Assembly (NCBI GenBank): GCA_010279815.1 | Contig: QEOQ01000212.1 | Span: 185,080-249,079, forward strand | Source: Brachionus plicatilis | Taxonomy: Eukaryota > Rotifera > Eurotatoria > Ploima > Brachionidae | DNA length: 64,000 nucleotides | Direction of reading: 5' to 3' | In this document: one piece after another, positions 30,541 through 40,700 of the stretch | Layout of the letters: each line of letters opens with the position of its first letter | How positions within the stretch are numbered: position 1 is the stretch's first letter | Position numbers and translations under genes: made by a program | Notes under the pieces: model-generated | What the model saw: only the letters and a program-made list of their open reading frames with translations | What the model was told of the DNA's origin: nothing | Databases searched by the model: none

Positions 30541-30639
30541 TTGTATTTTTATCTTAATCAAATTAATTTTTTTAACTCAATAAATGGGTTCATTCGGCTC
30601 AAAAGAGTTTGGCACTAGCCATTCGAATGAATTGAATAT

Positions 30640-30679
30640 ATATATTTGGAATAGAAAAAATTCGTCCCTAGGTGGATTC

Positions 30680-30716
<37 letters not shown>

Positions 30717-30932
30717 GCCGATTGCGCCATAGAGACTTGGTGAATTCTACAATTTTTTTTTTGAGTCAAGATATTTTTTAAGCCATTGAAAAATGCTTAA
30801 TAATCTAATTATAAAGGAGATGAATTTGTGTAAGGATAAAATCATTGTCAAAAAACCAAAGTTTCAAGGCAAAATTGATCAAATGTAAATTTCAAATAAA
30901 TATTTTAAGTTTTAGATTAAAAAAAGGGTCCA
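30640..30932 (+). repeat. Direct duplicate of the tRNA-Asn locus and its flank
   Basis: Matches 5795-6080 closely: the whole tRNA-Asn gene on the minus strand, then about 195 bp of identical flank ending at AAAAAAAGGGTC. One small deletion lies near 30800. Together with 31114-31706 it places two partial copies of the EML-tRNA junction head to head. Confidence 0.85.
30663..30736 (-). tRNA. tRNA-Asn (GTT), duplicate copy
   Basis: Same 74-nt cloverleaf as 5806-5879 on the minus strand, with one D-arm change (GGCTAGC). All stems are intact and the anticodon is GTT. Confidence 0.93.
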
Positions 30933-31137
30933 TTTTCAAAAACTAGAAAAGTGAAATAAATGGTCAAATTTTAATATTTCAATAATCAGTTTAAATGTTA
31001 TAAATGCGTGATTGATTGCACTGTAAATTTTGTAATTTTTAAAAAATAAATATAACATGACATGATGCGTATGTGTCAAAATCACCTTACAGATAAAAAA
31101 CCATCTGACCCAAAAAAAAAATTGTAGAATTCACCAA

Positions 31138-31157
31138 GTCTCTATGGCGCAATCGGC

Positions 31158-31194
<37 letters not shown>

Positions 31195-31211
31195 GAATCC
31201 ACCTAGGGACG
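31138..31211 (+). tRNA. tRNA-Asn (GTT), inverted duplicate copy
   Basis: Plus-strand copy with intact stems and anticodon GTT. It shares the D-arm variant GGCTAGC with 30663-30736, so those two are closer to each other than to the copy at 5806. Confidence 0.93.
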
Positions 31212-31290
31212 AATTTTTTCTCATCCAAATAAAAATAATCTAAATTTAAAAAAAAAAAAACATATTTTCTTAAAAAAATTTATTCTAAAT

Positions 31291-31594
31291 CAAGGGTTTT
31301 GTGAAATTCAGTAAAAAATGATAAAAAGAACAGAAAATAATGTAATTAAATTGAAAAACTTTTTTTCAAAATGTTTTAACTAAATTCTGTAAATGCGACT
31401 TAGTGCAACATTCAAAGTTGCATCAAATATCAAGGTTTGCTAAATTTGCAGAGTTTATCAGACTTTTACAATTGATGAAACTTTGAATGTTACACCATTA
31501 TGCATTCACATAATTAATTTTGAACTTTGAGAAAAAAAGTTATTTAAAATTTTTACACTTTGTTCTGTTCTTTTGTACTGAACTTCTCAAAACC
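31291..31594. mobile_element. Foldback MITE in the duplicated EML flank
   Basis: Inverted arms of over 100 bp start near GGTTTTGTGAAATTCAGTA and end with the inverse of GGTTTTGAGAAGTTCAGTA. AAAT occurs on both sides (31287-31290 and 31595-31598). The equivalent position in the parental EML flank (near 5735) lacks the insert, giving a natural empty site. It has no coding capacity. Confidence 0.75.
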
Positions 31595-31706
31595 AAATTA
31601 AACTTAAAAATAAAGAGAATACTGGAAATATTTAATTAATTTTATTTAAAAGGTGAACAAACTATAACTTTTAGTCATTCAAAATTTCCCACTGAAACGA
31701 TGCATA

Positions 31707-32965
31707 AATATATTTGCTGGCACCTTTTGGCTTTTAAGACCTTTTCCATTTTTACTACTAGTCACTGACTAGTTGAGTGACTTATTCTAATAAAAACTTT
31801 TTACTTTTTTTAATCTAAATTTTATTTTATTTAACTTTATTTTGATATTTAATTTTATATTATTTTATTTTATTTTATTTTTTAATTTTATATTTTATTC
31901 TAATGGCGCTATATCTCGGTTCAGATAAACAATCAAAATATAAATATCTTAAGGTGAAAAAAAATATAATATTATATTAAAAAAATCTATTTTTCTTTTT
32001 TTGTTGATTTTTGACCATTTTTGATGGTTTTTAAAAATAATTTACCGAAATCTACGTTAATTTTGGTCAAAAGAGTCAATAAAATTTTATTTTCTTCTAC
32101 TTTTTCAAAAAATTGAAAAAAAGTAATTTTTTCGTAGAATTTTTGAATAAATTTTTCTGTAATTATGAGAAATTTACGTTTAAAATCAGTCGGATCGCTG
32201 GATTAGATAAACACGAATTTTTTTCCAGATTTTTGATGCCTAAAATACGGATCCGGATTTTAAAATGTTAAGTTCCCAAAAAAATATTTATTTAAATTAC
32301 ATAATTTTTATAATAATTGGAACGAACAAAATTAAAAGAAATAATTAAAAAAATTAAATTCTGTAAACTTGAGTACGTTTTGAGTTAAAAAAAATTTTCT
32401 TTGTGAAAATAAAACACTTAAATTCAAAACACTCTTCCTCAAATACATTTTTATATTTTACAAAATCAACATTTAAAGCACCTTATGGAACATCTTCAGG
32501 CATTGTAAGCAACATATCCTCTTTTATTTTACAGCTGAATTCAAATTGTATTGATTTTAAATTGTCTTTTTCTATTTTTTTCAATCCCGGTCCGTGTTTT
32601 AGAATCATAGCCTAATCCGGAAAAGAATCCGTGTTAAAACCATTAAAACCGTTTTTTAAAAAACCATAGTTTACGTTAAATATGGTGAATTCACTGTAAT
32701 CTAGCAAAGTTCAAATTTCGATATTTTAGATGTTTTTGGGTTTAAGATCATTAAGAAAATATCCTAAAATTAAATATTTTTGCATTTTTTTCATATTGCC
32801 CCATATCCTTTTTAAATTAAAAAAAATTTCACTTTTTAAATAAATTAAAATAAATAAAAATTAATAAATAAATTATAATAAACTGGCTCGATTGCAAGTT
32901 GAATGCATTGAAAAAAGTGCATTCAAATATTTGAAATAGCATGCTCATTTTGCATTAATTTTGTT
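31707..32965. other. AT-rich intergenic region upstream of LTV1
   Basis: I find no supportable gene. It contains TTTTATTTTATTTTA runs near 31850 and TTTACG-type words near 32040-32170. The LTV1 promoter should lie near the right end, but no core motif is convincing. Confidence 0.6.
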
Positions 32966-34396
32966 ATGGGTGGTAAGAAAAAGCAGTTCATAAAAAAAGG
33001 CGAAGGCGTCAAGTTCCACTTGGTGCATCGGTCACAAAAAGACCCGCTCTACTTGGACGAAACGTTGGGCGAGAGGGTCTTGATGCCAGCAGATGAAGAT
33101 GTGGATGAAAAGCTGATCGAGTCAGTGAATGGCTTAAACTTGGCCAATGGTTCACAGACTGACCGCACTGAGCAGCGCTTCAAGCGCATTGAGGAACAGC
33201 ACAAATTTGGTGTCTACTACGATGATGACTATGACTATCTGCAGCATTTGCGCGACGCAGACCAAGAGGACCGCGTCAACTTGGAGCCAGAAATGATCAA
33301 AGTGGGCTCAGTGCTGATCAAAAATGAAGAGGAAGCAGAAAAGCCAAAACTACAATTGCCCTCATCTGTTTTTGCCAGCAAAGTAGAAGAAGATGTTGGC
33401 TACTTCAACCAAGCTGCCCCTGATCACGACCCCAAAATTGACTGGGACCCGGACATTGTAAAAATCCTTGACGAAGATGCCGATGTGGAATACACAGATG
33501 ATTTGGACGATGACTTTTTTCTCAAGGCAAACACTGAACTGGAGGCCCAGGGTCAAGAAGAGGATGATGATGAAGATGATGAAGAGGGCGAAGAAGACTA
33601 TGACAGCGATGATTTGGTCGAAGAAGAGTCAGAAAGTGTGCAGGACTTTGAGAGTAAATCTAGATTTTCAAATTATTCAATGACCAGTTCGGTGATTAGG
33701 CGCAACCAGGCGCTCAGTCATCTGGATGAGCATTTTGAGAAATTTTTCGCCCAGTATGACGAAGACCAAATTGGCGCGCTGGACACCGAGGACATAGATG
33801 GGTACAGAATTAATGATGACGTCATAGAAATGGCTTTGCAGGAGTTCAGCAAATATGTGGAGAAAAATAAGTACCAGACAGAAAAAGTGTCGAGAAAAAG
33901 TGAGCTAGGAGCTGTGGCCGAGGAGAATTCAGATGGTGAGAGTGTTGATGAACAAGATGAAAACAACAATGATTTTGACATGGTACATTTTTGCCATAAA
34001 AAAGACAAACAAGACAGATTTGATTGTGAGTCGATAATAAGCACTTATTCCAATTTGTACAATCATCCGTCGATGATATCGGAAAGGAGAGAGAAGATTG
34101 CGCTGTCGAAAAAAACCGGGCTACCTCTGGGCGTACTCGGCGAAAAGGCCAAAACACAAAAAGAGCTGGACAAGATAGACCATCGGATTACTCGGATATT
34201 GCCTGAAGTTCCCAAGAGGCACAGAGACGAGAGCAAAGAGGAGAAAAAGGCGCGCAAACAAGCCATCAAGGAGCATAGACGCGAAAGGCGAATTGAGAAA
34301 AAGGTCAACAAATTGGCTTTTAAGGAAGAAAAGAAAACTCAGGCCTGTCAAATTAAAACTTCGATGGACAACTCAAATATTGTTAAAATACCTTGA
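32966..34396 (+). CDS. LTV1: LTV1 ribosome biogenesis factor
   Basis: Single-exon gene of 476 codons, close to human LTV1 in length. LTV1 is a conserved assembly factor of the 40S ribosomal subunit that acts in late nuclear and cytoplasmic maturation and pre-40S export. The N-terminus KKKQFIKKGEGVKFHLVHRS and the block FGVYYDDDYDYLQHLRD are typical of the family. So are the PSSVFAS motif, an acidic middle (about residues 195-225), the HLDEHFEKFFAQYDEDQIG block and a lysine/arginine-rich C-terminus (residues about 400-460). AATAAA follows at 34408-34413. The base composition is clearly higher in GC than the surroundings, as in the other host genes. Confidence 0.93.
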   Translation: MGGKKKQFIKKGEGVKFHLVHRSQKDPLYLDETLGERVLMPADEDVDEKLIESVNGLNLANGSQTDRTEQRFKRIEEQHKFGVYYDDDYDYLQHLRDADQEDRVNLEPEMIKVGSVLIKNEEEAEKPKLQLPSSVFASKVEEDVGYFNQAAPDHDPKIDWDPDIVKILDEDADVEYTDDLDDDFFLKANTELEAQGQEEDDDEDDEEGEEDYDSDDLVEEESESVQDFESKSRFSNYSMTSSVIRRNQALSHLDEHFEKFFAQYDEDQIGALDTEDIDGYRINDDVIEMALQEFSKYVEKNKYQTEKVSRKSELGAVAEENSDGESVDEQDENNNDFDMVHFCHKKDKQDRFDCESIISTYSNLYNHPSMISERREKIALSKKTGLPLGVLGEKAKTQKELDKIDHRITRILPEVPKRHRDESKEEKKARKQAIKEHRRERRIEKKVNKLAFKEEKKTQACQIKTSMDNSNIVKIP

Positions 34397-37300
34397 TTTA
34401 ATTTGACAATAAAATATTAGAAAAAATTAAGAAAAAATATTTTTTTTATTATTTTCATCATCATCATAAAAAAAAAATAATTCAGCATTTTCATCAAAAT
34501 TTTTTTTGGCATTTTCTGGAATTTCAAATAGAAATTGAACATAATTCTATTTAAAAAACAAAAATTCCACCCTTTACAATTGGATTTCTCTCAAAATTTC
34601 GAAATCGAACAAAATTTATTCATTTTTAAATTAAAAATTGTAAAAAAAGGTGTAAAAAGTAAAAAAAAAAAGGAAATATAAACCTAATTACAATTTAATT
34701 ATTTTCAAAAAAAAATTGTTTTATTAATTTATTTTATTAATTTTTAGAACATTTTTAATTTTTAATTTTTATTTTTATTTTTTGAAAATAATTTAATTTT
34801 GATAAGGTTTACTTTCTTTTACTTATTTTCATCTTTTTTACATTTTTTTAATGACGAAAAATTGCGTAATTTTACGTTAAAATTTTCAACAGAAAATACC
34901 TTCTTTTTATTGAACAAAATTGAAAAAATTTCAAAATTCTTTGAAAATAAAAAAAACGATAATTTTTGGCCCTTTTAGGATAAAAAATTTTTTTCGAATT
35001 TTTCACATAAATTTCAAAATTTTCTTTTGTAAAATTGCATAAATTACTACTTTTTTACGAAAGTTTACGTAATTTACGGTTAAAATTACGAAAAGCATCA
35101 TGTTAAATCAATACTGTAGAACATATTTTAAAAAAATACAACCATAAAGTGCAACATACTTTTTTGCACCTTTTTTACCAAAAGTAAAATTTTTATTTTC
35201 CTTTTTATTTTTAACCTATTGTAGAGAGTGGAATTTTTTTTATGACAGAAAAGTTCCTAAAAATTGTCTTTTTCTGGAAAAAGCATAAAATTCTCTCAGA
35301 ATTTTGAAAATATCAATCTCTCACAATCAATTTTTTTATTTTACTGTTCCTTTTTCAAAAATAAAGAAAACCCAATAAAAGGATTTTTTTCTTCCATAGC
35401 GTCAGGTACGAAAAGACGGTAAGATAAAAATTTTCTGAGAAACAATATTTTACCTAATTTTAGGCCACTAATAATATTTTAAAAAAGCCGAGATTGGCTT
35501 CCTACTTTTTTAAGAAACAAAAAATTTTAAACAGGCATTAAATTTTTTTAATGCTACAAATAGGTTAAATGAAATATGCATAAAATGATGGAAATAATCA
35601 TTTTTAAGGCCAGACTTTTTAACCTGCATTAACCTGCAGACTTTCTAACTGAAAACCCAATTAGAATGTTAATACAATCGTTTTTAGTACATTTATTTGA
35701 CTGTTAAATTTTTTTCAAACATTCGGCATTCTAAATATCCGAATTTTGGTGCTTAATTTTTAATTAATTTTTCTTTGCTATGATTTAAGATATTAATCAA
35801 GCTTTGTATATTTTTGGAAGAGCATCAAATTCTCTTTAAAAATTAAAATAAATATTTTAATTTTAATTAATTTTTTTTATTATGATTTGCATTAATTTTA
35901 TGTTTTTAATATGATTTGGTAAGATAACATATTCTTACATCAAATAAAGTTTGTAAAAAAATTTAATTTTACCAAATCTGACGTAAAATTACGAATTTAG
36001 CTTAATTTTTTAGAAAATTAAGTTAAAATTCGTAATTTTATGGTTATGAAAAAGTGCGTTTTTGAACTCTTTTTGTTTTTTCTATGATTCTAAAAAATTT
36101 TAAAAAAAGAAAAAAATGAGTAAGAGTTTTTCACTAATTACATTTTTTTTTTTGTAATTTTACAAAATAAAATGCTAAAAAATGTAATATTGAATAATTT
36201 TTGGTATAAATTGTGATTTAAATTATTTTTTAACGAAATATTTATAATAATTTTCTAGAAAGTATTTTACATATTAAAACAAAAGAACTAGATATTGAAT
36301 GGCAAAACAATTCAATGATCTAAACTATTTATTTTCTATTTTAAAATATTTAAAATATTTTGTTTTTTTTAGGTTTTTAAGGATTGTATGTTCGTTTTAT
36401 GCCAGAGATTTAAAAAAAAAACGTTGAACAGGCTAAAAATACTGGAATTTTGTGCGAAAAATTTTTTTCTTTCTAGTTATATGATTTAATTTAAATTTAA
36501 AAAATTTCAGATTTTATTTTTTTATTTTATTTTTTAACTTAAGCTAAATTTTAATCAAAAATATTTTTTAGTTGTAAAATTTTTTTAATCGCATGGATTT
36601 TATTGAATTATAAAAAAAATTTCAAAATATTTTAGGGAGGTTTGTTTTTATCAAAAAAAAATTTTTTTATTTTTAATTATAGACATGGCTCAATAAATCT
36701 TATTTTCTAAAGTTAAATCTAATTTTAAAATAATTTTATTTAAAAAAATTTCTAGTTTAATTAAAATTAAAAAAATTTATTTCCACATCAATTTATGAGA
36801 AGGTTCAATTACAAACTTTAATCTTTCATTGACTTAGGATACATTTTTCCATCAAGTAAAAATGTATTTTACAAAGCAGGTTATTTTTATATGTATCAGT
36901 TGTTGAGCCAAAATGACACTAAATGGTCTGCATTTAGATGAGTCATATGATATTTTTAAGTATCATAGTTTTTCTTGAAAGCGTTAAATTATTTCAAAGA
37001 ATAAATTTTAAAGATTTAGAATTTTTTCTATGAAAGAAGAGGAATTTATTTCTCATCAATATAAATTCCATTAGACTATGAGAAAAAATTAATATTTAAA
37101 TTTTTATAATATATCTAAGTTAGATCAAAGATAATTTTATAAAGAATTTAAATTAATTTTAAAATCCTTCAAAAAAAAACTATGAGATTTTAGCATTATA
37201 ATATTTTTTGCACTGAATATTTAAAATGTCTTTTATTTCATTATTTATTTAGAAACAAAATTATTAAAAAAATTGCAAAACTTTTTTAATAATTAAAAAC

Positions 37301-37747
37301 CTGCCCTAATCTAATCTTGCACATTTTTCAATAAAAATAACTCTAGCACTTATCTTAATAAAATTAAAAATTTTTTTTAAAACTTTTTCCAATTAATCAA
37401 CTTTTCATTGCTTTTTGTTTCAAAATAAATACAGTACCAAGTTAGACTACCTCAAATCTGTGGTAAATGAGATAGAACATCACATTTATTAAAAAAATCA
37501 ACAGTAATCAGCTGATAATAAATTAAAAGCTACATAATTTTTTATAATTTTTTACATTATCCTCTCTGTGTGCCTGGAAAAAAAATTTTATTTTCAAATT
37601 GTTTTTTTCGCCCATTGCAAAAATTTTTCAACTTTCAAATTTTTAAATGCATACGACTTACAATCGAGGTATTTTATTATAATTTATTCACCAAGCAAAA
37701 AATATAGAATAAGGTAGATTTATGTGGTTTATTTTTTATTATAAAGA
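34397..37747. other. AT-rich intergenic region
   Basis: 3.3 kb with no coding or RNA signal that I can support. TTTACG/CGTAAA words cluster at 35030-35100 and 35970-36050. The stretch probably contains decayed repeats, but none with recognisable ends. Confidence 0.6.
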
Positions 37748-40700
37748 ATGAACGATAGTTTGTTCGGTTTTTCCATAGACGAGGTGAACTCGGAGCCAGA
37801 AAGGCTCAAAATAGTCCTCATCAACTATTCGTCCAATGTTAAATCCTATGCCAAATGGTTCGAAATAAATGAAATTGACAGAAATGAAGAAAAGTTTACT
37901 TTATACAAAGTTATCTACAGAGTAAAAAAATTTATTAGTTTTTTTATTAATAAAAATTTAAAATTTTTAATATTAAACTTTTAAAATTTTAATAATAAAT
38001 TTTTAAAATTTTATTATTCAAATTTTTCCAAGTTCTTGCCCAAAGATTTGAACGAGTCGGTCAAAGAAGTGGTTGTCTGGAAGCGATTCAGGGACTTTAA
38101 AGAGCTCTACGAATTCATGCACAACTACCATGTTAGCCTGCACCGCAAAGACAAATTTCCTGATTTTCCCAAGGCCAAATTTTTCAACAGATTTGACGAT
38201 CAGGTCATCTCAGAACGAAAAGAAGCTATCCTCCGTCTCCTCCAGTTTATAGGCTCACAGTCTCATTTGTACAGACATGAGAAGTTCATAGAATTTTTAT
38301 CAGTAGGAATTTAATGACGTGGATATTTTTTTTACTATTTTTGCCAAGGATGGAAAATTTTTTGACCATGCAAATTTAAATTTGGACAGAAGTATTTTGC
38401 GGCCAACACGGCTTGATGCCAGCTCTCCAATTGATCGCCTGAAAAACTTAAACTCTGAAATAAAAAATCATTTAAGCAATCGAAGCCAAGAGTCCAATTT
38501 TGTCGACGCCTATTTGGCCAAGACAGTAAAATTGATCGAGTTGGCAATTGAAAATGAAAATTCTGACTACCACTTGACCACCATAAAATTTTTGAACAAC
38601 TCTTCAAATATCTTGAGCGATTGTGTCAATGAATTGGAAAGATCAAATTTTTCTAGTACCAGACTGGTCTTTTTGAGATCAATAAATTCAAAATTAATAG
38701 ATGTGATTAGACTTTTGTCAGAAAAAAATCGACAAAATGAAGAGAGTAATAGGAAAAATGAAAGTTCGGAAAATTCAGCTGGTGGCAAGTTTTTGAACGA
38801 CTGGGTCGTGGACGACTTTAATTTGAAAAGTGACGATTTTAGCAATGAATTGTCATTTATTTCCGGAAATCTGTTCGATTTAAGCTTTAATTTTAAATTA
38901 TACCGCGTTCTCAATTACAATTGTTTTCTTCTTCAGACCAGATTTGGCCAAGCAAATGGTGAACAAAATAATAAATTCATTTTGAAGGTGAGTTAAATTT
39001 TATAATTAATTTTTTTTTAATTAAAATAGCTTAAAATTAAAAAAAAATTAGTTTTCTTGTTTTTTTAAAAAATAAGTTCTGTACAAGCAAAAGTCTTAGT
39101 CCAATATTTTTTTTTGAAAAATCGAAAATGTTTCGATGGTCTTATTTAATTTTTTTAATTTTAGAGGAATTTTTTTATAATTATCATAATCAATTTATCA
39201 AAATCTTCAAAAAATCACCAATATTAATTAAACATCATAAAATTGACAGTAAGTCAAAAATAGTAAAAGAAATGAAAGTTAAATAATTAAAAAAAAACTG
39301 ATATTTTTTCTTAAACATAAACTGTTTTATTTAAAATACCTTCTAAAAATAAGCATTTAATTTGGTATTGAAGTGAAACTTTCCTTATTTAAAAAATTAA
39401 AATTTTTCTTAACAAAAATATTGTCGATTAAATCTATATAGAATATCACAATTTTTTTAAACGATAAATACCTAACGGGAATGCCTTTTAATCTGCTATT
39501 TGAAAACATGGATGTTATCAGGCTTTTGAATCGCGAAAGTGTCAAATAAAAAAAATATTTTATCGGTTCCGCATATAAAAAGCACCGGTCTACATTTTCA
39601 ATAGAACTAATAATTTAAAATCACTTAATTACAATACAAACAAAAAATATAAATTATTTCTTACAAAATCTTCTAATTTTTTACATTATTCGTTTTAAAT
39701 TTTGTTAAAATTGTAGAAGCTTTTCTAAGAAAAATTTAAATTAAGTAATATTGTAAAAATTTGACAATTTTAAATTATTTTTAATTATTTGTAATTAGTT
39801 TTAAATTAGTAGAAAAAAATTTGTTGCAAAATTGCAACATTGGTTTAAAACCCATTAAATAAAATTATTTCAATTGATAAATTTTTAAAGAAATTTATTC
39901 GAATTTTTAAATTATTAAGGTTTTTTATAAATCTAGTTATAAAAAATATATAGTTATTCGTTATGAAATTTATAGAAACAGTTTCGTTCGGATTTAAAGC
40001 AAAGCATAACTTCACATTTTGAACATTTATATTGAGTTGTACTCTGACACAATTTACATCGATTTCTTTTATCTGCTAATATGATCCAGTGGCCTATGTT
40101 ATCATGCCTTATATCTTCACTAATTCTGGTTCTGTTGTAAGATCTAGGACCATTTATTGAATCATTTGTATCCGATTTCGGTCTACCTAATTTTGGTGCT
40201 TGAGTGATATCTTTACCAGCTCTCATTGGACTGAAGGAAATCATTAGAGTAAATTCTCTTAGACTATGTAAACTTTTTGCACCTGAATTCATTTGTTTAT
40301 ATATAATCCAACTGTTTGATACACATACACTAAACAAATAATAAATTATTCGTATGGAATATTTTTTACTACGTCTTTCTATATCCATATCTTCGATATC
40401 TGATCCATAGTCTGGGAAATCAGTGATAATTGGTGCTTTTCGTTTTCTAAGAACATTTTTATACGTTTCTGAGTGAAAAAAAAATTTTAACTAAAAATTT
40501 AGAAATGAAATAAAAATTTAAAAAAAATCAATAAAAAACCAAGTCTCTTTTTTTTTAATTTATTATTCATCATACTTATAAGTGATTAAAAAATTTTTTT
40601 TTGCTATTTAACAGTTACAGTTAATTAACTAGCCTAAGAAAAATTTGAAAAAATTTAATAATAAATTTTAACTTACTTTTGCAAGTTCAAAGTAGCTTAA

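Larger units (their letters stand above)
31114..31706 (-). repeat. Inverted duplicate of the EML 3' end and tRNA-Asn
   Basis: Read on the minus strand this repeats about 5627-5905: the last coding bases and stop of EML (near 31680), the AATAAA region, the AT-rich spacer, the tRNA-Asn gene and about 25 bp beyond. Identity ends inside the EML coding end, so only a 3' pseudogene scrap is present. The copy is interrupted by a MITE at 31291-31594. Confidence 0.85.

Noticed and set aside
30584..30781. ORF reading through the duplicated tRNA-Asn
   Set aside because: Most of it is the antisense of a tRNA gene and its duplicated flank.
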